Shown here: positions 20,527 through 30,821 of the stretch, piece after piece
Numbering within the stretch: position 1 is the stretch's first letter
How the letters are laid out: every line of letters begins with the position of its first letter
Origin: Polymyxa betae
Lineage: Eukaryota; Endomyxa; Phytomyxea; Plasmodiophorida; Plasmodiophoridae
DNA length: 43,550 bases
Direction: 5' to 3'
Assembly (NCBI GenBank): GCA_003693705.1
Contig: RBZT01000690.1
Span: 2,373 to 45,922, forward strand
Program-made: the position numbers and the translations under genes
Notes under the pieces: model-generated
Database searches by the model: none
What the model was told of the DNA's origin: nothing
What the model saw: only the letters and a program-made list of their open reading frames with translations

Positions 20527-21498
20527 TTTATTCGTCGTTATCTGCCCGGGCGTCGTCGTCGTTGGCATGAAGCCGGGGGCAACGTCGCCGACCGAGTGGC
20601 GGCGCATGGGCGCGCTTGAGCGATCAGGTCCCATTCGGAAATCGCGCGACCGGCGTTCGGCTGGCGGGGAGGCGGCTGGAGGGCGCGGCGCCACTGCTGA
20701 GCCTGGTTCGGACGGATTGGTGCCTTGGATCCGAGTCCATTCAGCGATGGCGCTTTGAAGATCGGGCGTTAGGGCCCGGATGCCGACCTGATCTTTCCGA
20801 ATCGGGGCGGCGGTGAAGATAACCAGAGCCGAGCCGCATTGTTGCTTGCTGATCACAGCCGTGATCGTATCGGAAGCAGCGATAGTTGTAACCTCTTCCG
20901 ATGTACTAATCGACATTGTTATCTGATCCCATAAAGCAGTATTATCTCGTGCTACAATCGCCCGCCTCCTCGGCTCGATCTCGTCGAGGCGGTAGAGGCG
21001 GGCCGGGAACCCATTGTCAACCAATTCGCATTGAATTACAGAATCGATAGCGAACACGTCGAGAAGGTTTCGACCCAGATAAGTTGACAGCAAAGGCCTG
21101 ACAACCGTCTTCGAGAAATCGCCCAATTCTGCGACGGTTTCAACGTCGTCTGACGAGACGGCGACCGCAGAATGAACGGTATAGTCGTTTACCCGATCGC
21201 TCGATTGGAACGGCAGCGAATCCAGTCGATCCGTAATCATTTTCGGGAGGACAGAATCGGCGCTGGAGTTCAGAATCGAGACGACATATTTGGGGGAGCG
21301 CCAGACGCTAATTGGAACGGAGTCTATCGTGGTGAAAACAGCGCCGCCGTTCGAGAATTCAGCAACCGCTGCCAGCAGCCGGCAAAGAGGCCCTTTTCGA
21401 AGTCGTTGGACCAATTCTGGGACGTCGCCCAGCGGCTCATAAATCAGGCACGAGCCCCGAGTATCGTTGACGAAGCATACCGCCCAGGATATGGACAT
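20515..21498 (-). CDS. Hypothetical protein, possibly longin-like N-terminus
   Basis: 327 aa, single exon. The first 110 residues alternate strands and helices (ISWAVCFVNDTRGSCLIYEP, LLAAVAEFSNGGAVFTTI, VSVWRSPKYVVSILNSS-like pattern) in a way that recalls longin or roadblock-type folds of trafficking proteins, but no diagnostic motif supports this. The middle (RNLLDVFAIDSVIQCELV, RLYRLDEIEPRRRAIV) is ordered. The last 75 residues are Pro-, Ser- and Arg-rich and probably disordered. GC content is high, as in the exportin gene. The function is not known. Confidence 0.65.
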   Translation of the reverse strand: MSISWAVCFVNDTRGSCLIYEPLGDVPELVQRLRKGPLCRLLAAVAEFSNGGAVFTTIDSVPISVWRSPKYVVSILNSSADSVLPKMITDRLDSLPFQSSDRVNDYTVHSAVAVSSDDVETVAELGDFSKTVVRPLLSTYLGRNLLDVFAIDSVIQCELVDNGFPARLYRLDEIEPRRRAIVARDNTALWDQITMSISTSEEVTTIAASDTITAVISKQQCGSALVIFTAAPIRKDQVGIRALTPDLQSAIAEWTRIQGTNPSEPGSAVAPRPPAASPPAERRSRDFRMGPDRSSAPMRRHSVGDVAPGFMPTTTTPGQITTNKNPS

Positions 21499-21646
21499 TT
21501 GCGATCAAACGGAACCGTACTGCCTCAGACAGTGACAGCAAAACGACGAAGATTATTATTGATATATAGAATGAACGATGACGTTTCAAACATCATCGAA
21601 CAGGAGCTGCATTTGCAACGTCTACTGAAAAATGTGTAGAAGCGGC

Positions 21647-22489
21647 CTAACAACAAAACCAATCAGCATTGAAATAAGGACAAAGCAAGCGCAAAAGCGA
21701 TACCCATCGTTGCAGAATATTAACTTGTTGTGGAGTGAGAATAGCTTGAAAGTTGGCGGATTCTTCAGATATCTGCTCATCGATTCTGTGGCATTCCGAG
21801 CGAACTCTCTCACCCAGCGTTTTAGTATGAGCCATTGATTGACGAAGCGATCGAATGGACATTTGACGGGCGCGTAGTGCGCTGAGCTGGTCGCTATCTA
21901 ATCCGATTTCGCCTTCCAATAAACTGTGCCATAGTCCAGGCTGGTTATAAAATTCAGGAGGTTGATCTAAAGACCAAATGGCGAATTTCACTGGAACTGA
22001 TGGAGTGATGCATTGTGATGCTAAATCCAGATATTGACCAGAGCGGCGTAGAGGTCCAGCAGCCGAAGGTATTCTTAACGCATTCGAAGCGCGACGAACC
22101 CGATCTTGTGCTTCAGCAACGGCTTCCTTTAACTGCCGAACTCGCTGTTCGAGATCGCTGATGTACTGTTTCTTTCGTAACCGGCTGGCGCGAGCTAATT
22201 CAGCCTTCCGGGCGAGTCGCGCCGATGGCTTAGCAGCTGACTGTTGTGGAATAGGCGGCGCCCCTGCTGTAGCTGCCCACTGAATGCCAGGATCGTCTTC
22301 GCTGGACGCAACCATAAACAGCGATAACAGTTCATTATCGACATCAGGCTGGACGAGATATGGCGGCTGCGGAGCATGAGGCATGGGCGGCAGCTGCCGA
22401 TGCAGACGATGCTGATGGCTTAGGGCATTGACGTCATCGTGCCGATGCATAGGAAGCGACGTCGCCAACTGATCCGCAGACGCGCACAT
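21647..22489 (-). CDS. bZIP transcription factor with altered basic region
   Basis: About 280 aa from ATG 22489. An N-terminal His/Pro/Gln-rich segment precedes a bZIP domain: basic region ARKAELARASRLRKKQYISD, then zipper heptads (LEQRVRQLKEAVAEAQDRV). The near-invariant Asn of the basic region (N-x7-R) is Lys here (K of KAELARASR). The C-terminal region (KFAIWSLDQPP, LWHSLLEGEIGL, ILTPQQVNILQRWVSLL) resembles the helical regions of TGA/DOG1-type and stramenopile bZIPs, where a 'LTP.Q....L.W' motif closes the fold. The last few residues (CPYFNADWFCC) may instead be a 35-nt intron leading into a downstream exon. An upstream ATG-less stretch was not included. Confidence 0.8.
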   Translation of the reverse strand: MCASADQLATSLPMHRHDDVNALSHQHRLHRQLPPMPHAPQPPYLVQPDVDNELLSLFMVASSEDDPGIQWAATAGAPPIPQQSAAKPSARLARKAELARASRLRKKQYISDLEQRVRQLKEAVAEAQDRVRRASNALRIPSAAGPLRRSGQYLDLASQCITPSVPVKFAIWSLDQPPEFYNQPGLWHSLLEGEIGLDSDQLSALRARQMSIRSLRQSMAHTKTLGERVRSECHRIDEQISEESANFQAILTPQQVNILQRWVSLLRLLCPYFNADWFCC

Positions 22490-22610
22490 GTCATGATCTG
22501 AAATGGCGACACAGTACACCACCCAACGAGCCCAACCACATCGTGCTGCGTAATAAACTAAAAACCCATAGAGATAGCTTCATAAGGGCGTTTATCTAAT
22601 GCTAATTAAA

Positions 22611-24282
22611 CTATTCGTCATCGTCTTCAGACTCTTCGCTTTCATCGGCTTCGTCGTCAGCGCTAGCAGTTGCAGCACTTGGAGCTGGTTGTTTACTCTG
22701 GTCGATGGTCGCCTTGGATACCTTGGCTTGCTGCATTCGCTCAGTAGCGGAACCGGCCTGCTTGTACAGATAGACAGCGAATACTAGGATACCAGCCAAG
22801 AACGTGAAAATGAAGGGAAGAGGATTGTCAGAGATGGGAGCCAAGTATGGAGCGACCGAGTTGACAAGAGTTCTAAACTGGCGAATAGCCCAGATGCCAT
22901 CAGCTGTGCTATCAGCACCGGTGGCTGATTCAGGCTGGCTTGGGGCGAATTCAGCATGAGCAGCAACTTCCCTGTCATGCTTAGCCTTGAAATCGGCGGT
23001 ATATTGGTCAGCCTCGGAAACTGAGTTACCAATGTAGATGTTGTCGAATTCGATGCCGTTCTGCATCGTCCAGAGCTCGAAAGCGACGTCAGTAATCATC
23101 GCCATGCCCTTGGTGGCGTCGTCGGTCTTGAAGTAGTTCGGGTTGGGAATTTGCCTTGGAGCCCAGACACCATCATAGTCAGGGTTGTCGATCATTTCGG
23201 GTTTCCATTTGCCTTTGTACAGAGGGTTGGGAATCAAAGGTGCAGTCCATGGTCCACATCCGTGAGCCTCACACTCCGGGTTGTCAACCAATGGGGCTTT
23301 CCATTCACCATCGTCTTCGTCATCCCAATCTTCAGGCTTCTTCGCTTCCGGATCAGGAACCTTGAGAGGGGCATTTTCATCCCAAGTTTCAGGCTGCATA
23401 AAAGAAATTAGATAAAAGACTTCATTGAGAATTGACTCCGTACCTTGACGGCATTAGGATCCTTGACAAGCTTCGGCTGATCTTCATCCCAGTCTTCAGG
23501 CTTGACTTGGTTTGGGTCAGGAATCTTGGCAATGTCGTTCCAGGTCTCCGGCTTTTTATCGTCAGGATCAGGGATCGTTTCGGGCGGGATGATGGACGGT
23601 TCGAAATCAGTAGCAGACAGCAGGTTTCCTTCCGATTTAACAACATCGTCGATTTTGATAGCGTACGAGTTATCAGCGTGGATTTCCAGACGGTACAGGT
23701 GAGTGAAACGGTCGTTGACAATAGCGGGAACCTTCTTGCAGTGATGCTCAGACCATTCATCAGTAGTCGGCGACTTGTGTTTCACGATGAAGTGAACCTT
23801 ATCAGTGGCACCGCATTTGTCGGGTCCAAACATGATCGAATAAGGCGTATCCGAGTCGACAGGCTCGTCAGTCAGATCCGCAGGGACCGAAAGAGCCTTC
23901 ATATAGGATCCACCACATTCCATATGGTTATGAAAACGGACCTCATACTGAAGGACAACTGCTGGGCTGCCATGAGGATCGACAGGCTCGGTGAGTTGCT
24001 TGGAAATCGTATGACGTCGGGCCGGGGATTTCACAATCAGACCATAGTCGCCTTCTTCATGTCCATGCCACTTCGTATCTCCCTGTGATAACTCCCATTC
24101 ACCTTGGGCGCTCTCGGTCTTGGACACTTTCCACTTGAGCGCATTCAAGTCCGTTGACGGGAACGTCTCATGGGTCGCCGTTTCTGTAAACAGATTTAGC
24201 AAGAGGGAGACTTCGGATTCGTAAAAGACCAACCTGCGATGGCGCCAGCCGCCAGCAGAGCAGCGATGAATAGCCTCATCAT
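22611..24282 (-). CDS. CANX: Calnexin, ER membrane lectin chaperone
   Basis: Binds monoglucosylated N-glycans on new glycoproteins in the ER with ERp57-type partners. Three exons (24282-24234, 24183-23444, 23393-22611; introns of 50 nt each) give 523 aa. There is a signal peptide MMRLFIAALLAAGAIA and a lectin domain with MECGGSYMKAL and MFGPDKCG. The P-domain arm has four type-1 repeats (DPDDKKPETWND, DPNQVKPEDWDE, DPNAVKPETWDE, DPEAKKPEDWDD) and four type-2 repeats (GEWKAPLVDNP, GPWTAPLIPNP, GKWKPEMIDNP, GVWAPRQIPNP). The 4+4 count is that of calnexin, not calreticulin. FELWTMQNGIEFDNIYIG follows. A membrane span lies at about 455-475 (PFIFTFLAGILVFAVYLY), then a cytosolic tail ending in an acidic ESEESEDDDE. 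No KDEL is present, as expected. Confidence 0.97.
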
Positions 24283-25493
24283 ATCGGTTTCACTACTGAC
24301 CGATTATAGGGAGCAGAACACAGCCGACTAAATGCAAAGGTAACGCAAAAGAGGTTGCGTCGACCTGTGGCCTTCGAGACCGCGCAACCCGCATCGACGT
24401 GACCGGTTGGATTCTTCCATGACTTAGAGGAAGGCCACGCTCTCATTCCAGTCGATTCCCAAAATCCAGCATAAATCAAACATTGCGCCAAGCACAAACC
24501 TTGCCACAAATCGGTTTACTTCACTACACAAACGTTGACGTGATTAAAACCCTGTGTTGGCTTATTTTCTGACATTTATGTATTCTATGAACCTGATCAT
24601 CACCTGCTGGGCAAGCGGTGTCCAAGCCCCCGAAACGGGTCGCTGTTCTTACTGAGCCTCATAATATGAAAACTAACGCCATGCCATGTGAGCCAGACTA
24701 TTCATACTGCTGCAGGATAATAATGCAATCAACATCCTAATACACCATGTTTGTATATGAATTTTGCTGGTCTATTCGAACGTCCCGGATCTGATAAAAC
24801 AATATTATGCTGGCAAAGAAATCCAGGAGATAATCGAAACTATCAGGGTCTACAGAAACAGTTGCCATAAAACTGCCTTCATCACGACTTGCATGCGATT
24901 GAAATAGGCTGGCATAGAGCATCCGAAACCAGAAAGTTTCTACTCTTGAATGTGACCCATGCTCGTAAGAGGACAAAGCAGAAGCTGCAGGCGCCGACTC
25001 ATCTCCGTAGGCAGGTTTTGAAGAAACTGTGCTGTATTTCACTCAAGCATGTTACGCATAAAGTTTTTTGGTGTTACGGCTGACATAAACCTGGCCAAAT
25101 TTTAGTACTAAATTGCGTAATTACGGAGGTTTTGGAAGCGGTCCAAATGTTGCGTTCGAGGATTCCATAGTATGTTCGACCAGTCAACATGGATACTCGT
25201 GGGCATTCTGGCTTCGCTGATAGCAAAAATTCGTTCGGTATAGCTAATATTTCCAGCATAGTAGATCTTCCTTCATGCGAAATCGTCATATTTACGGCTG
25301 CAGTTATTCTACTTACGGATGAACCCGGACACCGATGCCGAGGGCGATTATTTTTTGACTCTGAACTCTTTGTCGAATTGTTTCCCAAATCACTCAAATT
25401 GCAAGTATGACAAATAATGTGAAATGGTTTTATTATTTATTATGAATTAGTGACTCGAGACCGAGATGATAAATACGAGAAGCATCGAGCAGA
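24283..25493. other. Gene-poor stretch, possibly old transposon sequence
   Basis: No gene with consistent frames is visible. A minus-strand stretch at 24737-25042 contains SFMATVSVDPDSFDYLLDFF, which loosely resembles the N-terminal region of Harbinger-type transposases. Adjacent minus-strand frames at 25074-25397 do not follow in the expected order. I treat this as unassigned, with a possible decayed transposon fragment. Confidence 0.35.
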
Positions 25494-26287
25494 TCAGGCG
25501 GCCTTGGAAGGCAGCGAATGGATCATATCGATTAGTTCCTGCTTCTCAAGCACGCCATGAATATCGTGCACGTTGTTGTCAAACAAAACCTTCTTCAGCT
25601 CGGTAACTGAGAGATGCTTTAGCACCTCATCGGTCCAGGTCTGAGGCGGACCGCTGGGACGAAGATGCTCGGGTGGGCCCAACAGCACTTTCAATTCGAC
25701 TTCCAACCCGGGTTTACGAGGCTTGCCAGCCCATTTAACTGAAATTCATATTTAAGATTCGAATGAAACAGCCTTAAAAGCAAAGGCGTACTTTTACCAT
25801 CCTTATCGACGACAAAAGCGACAGGATGTTCGTACTGGACATCAGTAGCCTGACGAAGCTTGTCGCTGACGAAATCGCCGCGATTCGTGTCGATCGCGAC
25901 ACGGAACGGAATCTGGTTTTTATACTTCTGGCAGAAGTCCTGGACAGCTTGGCGTGATTCTTTGAAGATCGCGAGCATCTCGAAGTCCTTGCGCTTGTCG
26001 TATTCGGAACACAGATAATTAAGATGCTCCAGACTATCAATGCACTCGTCGTGCTGCCTATCAAACGAATACAGTTCTATCACGATTAATAGAGGAAGCA
26101 ATACTCCATACGTATTCAGAAGGAAGATTGCGAGGACAAATTTCTGCTGCAGGAATTGTTCGAAATTGATCTCGTTTCCTCTGAGGAATTCCAGGCCCTG
26201 GATCTTGGGCAACGGGACGGCGAGCGGCGTCAAATCCGACATCGCGATGTTGATGGTTGGATCGGAAACTTGGTTCGGTGCCGACAT
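25494..26287 (-). CDS. Thioredoxin-fold protein lacking CxxC, with a SAP-like C-terminus
   Basis: Three exons (26287-26112, 26057-25792, 25738-25494; introns of 54 and 53 nt) give 228 aa. The TlpA/AhpC-like core is seen as KFVLAIFLLNT, then RQHDECIDSLEHLNYLCSEY, FEMLAIFKESRQAVQDF, FRVAIDTNRG, YEHPVAFVVDKDGKIKWAGK. Where thioredoxins have WCxxC this protein has QHDEC. The second Cys position is kept, but the first, nucleophilic Cys is His, so classical dithiol exchange is unlikely. The last 45 residues (LSVTELKKVLFDNNVHDIHG, then LEKQELIDMIHSL) form a SAP-like helix pair seen in several ER and nuclear proteins. No signal peptide is evident. Its role is unknown. Confidence 0.75.
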
Positions 26288-26819
26288 CACTTGTGATACA
26301 CTAAACGAATGAACGATCGCATCGCTATGGGATAATTCATATGTGTCGTGGGATAATGCGCTTGGAATCTTCGTTGAAAATTGATGAAGAGTTTCGGGTG
26401 CCCCGGTGCCCGTTGTGGTGGCAACCTTGCTTGCGGCAAAAGTGAATCAGCTGCTGTTTAATGACTGATGATAACAACTTAAACATCATATCTTCTGTCT
26501 AGCTTCAATTCATAGATTACTCGTTCCCAAAACCAGCATTTTCCGATTTCTGCGGGCTGATATCGTGAAAGTGATCCGAGATCTCACCGTGAAAGTACAA
26601 ATCGCTAACGTGCGAAGTAATTGAGCATTTAAAGCAAATTCTGATGCAATGCAATTATCTTCTGCTACGACAACAATTGTTTGAGCTCTAGCAAAATCTG
26701 TTTTCAGTGCAATTGTTCAGAATCGCTAATCAACCAGAACAATTTCAAACACGATTGCCCAGCATTCCTTTTTCTACAAAAGCAATTAGAAGAATTTACA
26801 ATATTGCCGACAGAAGCTT
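26288..26819. other. Intergenic stretch
   Basis: The 530 bp between two minus-strand genes shows no open frame with coding character and no repeat or RNA gene I can support. It contains the promoter of the thioredoxin-fold gene at its left end. Confidence 0.5.
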
Positions 26820-27617
26820 TTAATCATCACCCAGACGTATGCAATCGGAAATCGCCATGGCGTATTCTAACAGTAGCTCGTCGAAGTCTGGTTGTTCATT
26901 GAGGAGAATCCCAAACCAAATCGAGAAATACTTCAGACGTTCGATGTCATGAAAGACGATTTTGCACCGCTGATTAAGGATGTCTGATTTGATGTCGCTT
27001 ATGGGCCGGTCGATTCTGGCAGCGTATTTGATGATTTCGGAAAGAGGACATGCCGAAATCTTATGAAAAAAATTTGGGTCCATAAAGTTTGTGATTTCTT
27101 GCAGAGAAACATTGCAGGAAAATTCGATGTTGTAGGACTCGTCACGAATCAGAGTCGCCAGAGATTTTCGATGCAGCTCCTGAAGATGATATCGACGAGC
27201 GAATCGCAAGGTGCCCTCACAGAGATGAGCGGAAAATCGGAAGCATAGAGCCGAGTCGATATTTGAATGCATCTTATGGTCTGAAAGATAATCGGAGAAG
27301 ATGGCGAAACAAGCAAGGATTCGGGTCTCTTCCTTCAATAACTTAGACTGCACATTCGAAAAGCGAATCTGTTCAAGAAATTCACAATATCTGAGGAAAG
27401 TATACTTGGGGTCGCTAACAACATTATGTCGATTGAAAAAAGGCGGCAGGTTGAGGTCGGGAAGCGACACTTTGATAACAGGGACCCAGTCTGGATCAAT
27501 GTCGATAAACCTGGCTATGCATTTCCTCACCGTTTCACTCGACCCCTCCAATGTTGATCGGCTGACTGACATCGGCTGACCATCAACGATCAGCACCAAC
27601 GTATCATCCTCAGACAT
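26820..27617 (-). CDS. Hypothetical protein, possible BTB-like fold
   Basis: 265 aa, single exon, from ATG 27617 (MSEDDTLVLIVDGQPMSVSR). The opening 'LIVDGQPMSVSRSTL' has the shape of a BTB/POZ first strand-turn-strand (as in VNVGGxxFxVSRxTL), and the rest is mostly helical with many Cys and His residues (ALCFRFSAHLCEGTLRFARR, IIKYAARIDRPISDIK). No partner domain is recognisable, so the BTB call is weak. The single long frame and even composition support a real gene. Confidence 0.6.
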   Translation of the reverse strand: MSEDDTLVLIVDGQPMSVSRSTLEGSSETVRKCIARFIDIDPDWVPVIKVSLPDLNLPPFFNRHNVVSDPKYTFLRYCEFLEQIRFSNVQSKLLKEETRILACFAIFSDYLSDHKMHSNIDSALCFRFSAHLCEGTLRFARRYHLQELHRKSLATLIRDESYNIEFSCNVSLQEITNFMDPNFFHKISACPLSEIIKYAARIDRPISDIKSDILNQRCKIVFHDIERLKYFSIWFGILLNEQPDFDELLLEYAMAISDCIRLGDD

Positions 27618-27829
27618 GATATGCGAAATAAATCGCCAACCGGATTCCTCCGATAACCCGGAATCGCCACATCTCTAAAACATCATGAGACCGACCACAA
27701 CTCTCTGCTTGATCTCTTAAACGAACAACGAGATGCTTATCATGGCGGCAGATACAGCCTTGTAAACCACAACCGTGGAACCCTGCGTCGTTAACACTGA
27801 CAACGATTGACGAGAATGACAATCAGGCA

Positions 27830-28783
27830 ATGGATGGATACACAGGGGAGGTTGCGCCCCCATGGTGGCTGAGCCCCTTTACTAAGCGACCCCATGGCCC
27901 CATGGTCATTCCATCAATTGAGTCGTTTATTATTCGTCTTCTTTTGGGCGAGGGTCGTGGAGATCAAATGAGACTGACCGAATTTCGAGCTGCCATGCCT
28001 TGCAAGCCATCGCAGGCATGGTGCTGCTGGTTTCGAATCACTGGTTTGAATTCCGATGTAGGCGCTTTCTGTCTATCTGTATTGCTTGAATCGATACATT
28101 GCCGAACATGTCAGCAATGCCAAGATATCTTTATCTGGTACCGCTGAAAATGGTGGCAAGATTTGCTTGAAAAGATCCTATAAGCTATCGAATTCAGTGC
28201 TACCAGCATGGGCTCAGATTGTAATCCCAAATGGAGTTGACGCCTCCGAGATTTGCGAAATCGACCTGTCTAACGGAGCATTGATATCGACCGTCAACTG
28301 TCCCATTCTAGAAGACAGGCTATTTATTCGTCTGGAAAGCAGGTTTCAAAAAGAGAAATGTCTTCAAAATGTACGCATGAGTGCTCCCATCTCCCAAATT
28401 GTTTAAAGTATTAACATTCCGTAGGTTTTCAACCTCTCCAAGCGCGAGCTTTCTAAAAGGAAAATCGTAGAAGCCTCTAAAATTGCCGAAGCCTCTACTT
28501 TTATCTACAAACTAGCTAGAGTTCAGTTTCGACAGTTCGGACTTCAGAATAAAATTGAAGAATTTCTCGATTCGGTATGCGTCCGTATCTTTCAACAAAA
28601 AACCTCTTGCATTTACATGAATGCCCTGCAGATGATTGCAGATATAACAAAACGACTATTTGTCAAAATCACAGAATGGCGAGATGAATGGAGCGAATTT
28701 TCCGATAGGCAGATTGGCATTCATATTATTCACAGGAATCCCTCTAACGAAAACGATTCAGGCAGAATCCGCTCTCGATTATA
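27830..28783 (+). CDS. Hypothetical multi-exon protein
   Basis: Well-supported exons are about 28046-28370 (ALSVYLYCLNRYIAEHVSNA, LPAWAQIVIPNGVDASEICE), 28425-28574 (VFNLSKRELSKRKIVEASKI) and 28632-28783 (MIADITKRLFVKITEWRDEW, ending GRIRSRL). GT-AG introns of 54 and 57 nt at 28371-28424 and 28575-28631 keep the frame. The first exon from ATG 27830 (MDGYTGEVAPPWWLSPFTKR) reaches the second only through a second GC-AG intron (CAG|GCATGG to GATGTAG) or an unrecognised extra intron, so the 5' part is provisional. The C-terminal half is helical and basic. No family is recognised. Confidence 0.6.
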
Positions 28784-28847
28784 AATATTCGTATTCATGT
28801 AACCGACGGTTGCGCATGCCCTTCGAAATCAATATCTTTTGTCAGTT

Positions 28848-29846
28848 ATGCCTTGGAGCAGTCGCTCATCATCGTTTGTCAACCTTTTTAAACGTTCTTC
28901 GAAAAGTTTGCTGTTCTCACATAGAAGGTCGAAGACCTCGGATGTGAAGGATCATATTGAAAGCGATAAAATTGCTGACGAAGCATCATTTGACGAAAAA
29001 TCTGAGGACCACATAGAACCAGCTGATCACCCCGGCACTGCTGAACTTCAACCTCACCAACAGCCTGCAGAAGCGGTAGCAATTCCAGACACCGACGATT
29101 TTCCAGTTTGTAACGCCGCTCAGCAAGTAGTGATCGAATCTGCCGGATCCTCTCCGGTCGTACAGGATCCCCCGAAAGTTCTTCAACCAGAACATTGTCA
29201 CATTCGTCACGAATCAAACACTGATTTGGTCCAGAAAGAAAAGAAAGTGCTGAGACCACATCGGTCGCGATATATCGATTCCGTTGATGCTCAAGAGAGC
29301 ATGTCTGGTCCGATTACGAAGCGCAGCGAGTTGCGAGCACAGCTGGATCTGGGACCAATACGCCATCAGCCTAACCGAGTTAGGGACAATGACCGAATGT
29401 ACCGAGAATCGATGGCATATCTGGAGTTGAAACGAACTCGTTTAGCAGAATTACGACAACGACTGCATCAGCCTGAAGAAATCAAACATTATCCGAAAGT
29501 TGCCGATCTGCTATCTGTTTGGCAGCGTCAGAAGGCGATTCTGCAAAACCGCTTACAGCGTGAAATGCAATCCAGAATGAATGCAAACGAACCCAAGGTC
29601 ATCGAGCAGAATCCCGAGGCTTTATATCAGCGAACGCAAGCCTGGCGTTGCGAAGCCGAATTGAGGTGTGCCTGTGCTACAGTAGATCGCGATCTGCAAC
29701 AGATGATCGATTGTGGGTTTTTAGCAAGGACTTCGGCATCGTTATCGTTTCATGACTGGAAAACTCATACCGAGTTTCGCTTTCGGAAATACTTTTATGA
29801 TGAAATCCAGAATGACATCACGCAGCTTTGGATGCTTTTAAGATGA
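28848..29846 (+). CDS. Hypothetical protein with helical C-terminal half
   Basis: 332 aa from ATG 28848 (MPWSSRSSSFVNLFKRSSKS), single exon, starting 64 bp after the previous same-strand gene. The first 150 residues are acidic, Pro/Ser-rich and probably disordered. From about residue 180 the chain is helical and charged (MYRESMAYLELKRTRLAELR, SVWQRQKAILQNRLQREMQS, TEFRFRKYFYDEIQNDITQL). A basic Ser/Arg-rich N-terminus could be a localisation signal. The function is unknown. Confidence 0.6.
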   Translation: MPWSSRSSSFVNLFKRSSKSLLFSHRRSKTSDVKDHIESDKIADEASFDEKSEDHIEPADHPGTAELQPHQQPAEAVAIPDTDDFPVCNAAQQVVIESAGSSPVVQDPPKVLQPEHCHIRHESNTDLVQKEKKVLRPHRSRYIDSVDAQESMSGPITKRSELRAQLDLGPIRHQPNRVRDNDRMYRESMAYLELKRTRLAELRQRLHQPEEIKHYPKVADLLSVWQRQKAILQNRLQREMQSRMNANEPKVIEQNPEALYQRTQAWRCEAELRCACATVDRDLQQMIDCGFLARTSASLSFHDWKTHTEFRFRKYFYDEIQNDITQLWMLLR

Positions 29847-29932
29847 CAAACAATGCTTGTTGCATTATCAGTGCCCTTTAAGGCTTCTCCAATAAGCTTC
29901 GTGTTTGTGATTAGCGTCCGAAAAACATAAGT

Positions 29933-30721
29933 TTAGTGGTCATTATTCTTAACAGTTGGGAGGATGAAATTGCTCAGAGACACCCCGTCATCAGAATCGA
30001 ATTCGCATTTCGCGATAGGATCCCTGGAACAGTCCCAAATTCTGACGAGATCGTCATCGATTTGTTCCTGCCGACATCGTAATAGTTTACAGAAGAGGTC
30101 GTGACTCGGCTTTCGGTAGGCTCGTTTGATTCGTTCCAGATATTGGCGCCTGCAGCGGTTAATTAACGGGAGCATTAAACAAGCTTGAACGTAAGGCAGT
30201 TTGCTGACGAAGTTGAAGATTTGAATAAAGTTGCAGTCGACGATCGCCGAAATCAGCGACGCATATTGTTTACGAACGATTAACTCGCCTTGCGATATTC
30301 TCCAAAGATATTCGTATTCAGAATTTGAATCCCGGCTTACGCAATCTGCCAGCATCTCGTCGTTTAAAACAATATCAAACTTGTCATCGCTAGCAAGCAA
30401 ATCTCGAGCGATCGCATGGAAGCGAATCTGTGGCTCAATCAGAGCGAAATCGTTGAGATTCTGAATAGTCATCTCCTGTCGTATCTGCCTGAGACGATCA
30501 GTAATGTAATCGTATCTGTATCGCAGAGACAGGCTTGATAATCTCAAGACGCATTCTATCAGATGAAGAACAGCCGATTGCAACTCAGATGGCGACCGAA
30601 CCGTCTGCAGGTGCTGACGCCCGGCCGCAGAACGACGGTAGGCTGGCATCTGAAAGTGAGCTTGATGGTCGCAGGTGTAGTCATGGGTCTCGCTTAGCCG
30701 GGTCGCCTCGGCAGACGACAT
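29933..30721 (-). CDS. SAC3/GANP-domain protein, SAC3D1-like
   Basis: 262 aa, single exon. PAYRRSAAGRQHLQ (about 25-38) corresponds to the 'YRRSAAG' start of the SAC3 domain. RYDYITDRLRQIRQEMTIQN (about 68-88) is the family's 'DRtRaIRqDltIQn' signature, followed by IRFHAIARDLL and DIVLNDEMLADCV. Longer SAC3/GANP proteins work in TREX-2 mRNA export. Short stand-alone versions like this (SAC3D1/SHD1) have been linked to centrosomes and spindle assembly. Length and lack of other domains favour the short type. The gene is convergent with the hypothetical gene ending at 29846 (86 bp gap). Confidence 0.85.
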   Translation of the reverse strand: MSSAEATRLSETHDYTCDHQAHFQMPAYRRSAAGRQHLQTVRSPSELQSAVLHLIECVLRLSSLSLRYRYDYITDRLRQIRQEMTIQNLNDFALIEPQIRFHAIARDLLASDDKFDIVLNDEMLADCVSRDSNSEYEYLWRISQGELIVRKQYASLISAIVDCNFIQIFNFVSKLPYVQACLMLPLINRCRRQYLERIKRAYRKPSHDLFCKLLRCRQEQIDDDLVRIWDCSRDPIAKCEFDSDDGVSLSNFILPTVKNNDH

Positions 30722-30821
30722 CGCTTACTCTCACGGATGTCATTTGCTTTGTGAGAGCCTGAAATCCGACACCCTACTAAAAATAGAATTCCTATTTCTG
30801 TTTGACAGTGATTTTATACAA

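Noticed and set aside
21172-21639. 155-codon plus-strand frame
   Set aside because: It is the antisense shadow of the minus-strand gene 20515-21498 and the gap beside it, with no conserved motifs.
24737-25397. Complete Harbinger transposase gene
   Set aside because: Only one weakly similar segment is seen and the neighbouring frames are in the wrong order; I leave it as a possible fragment.
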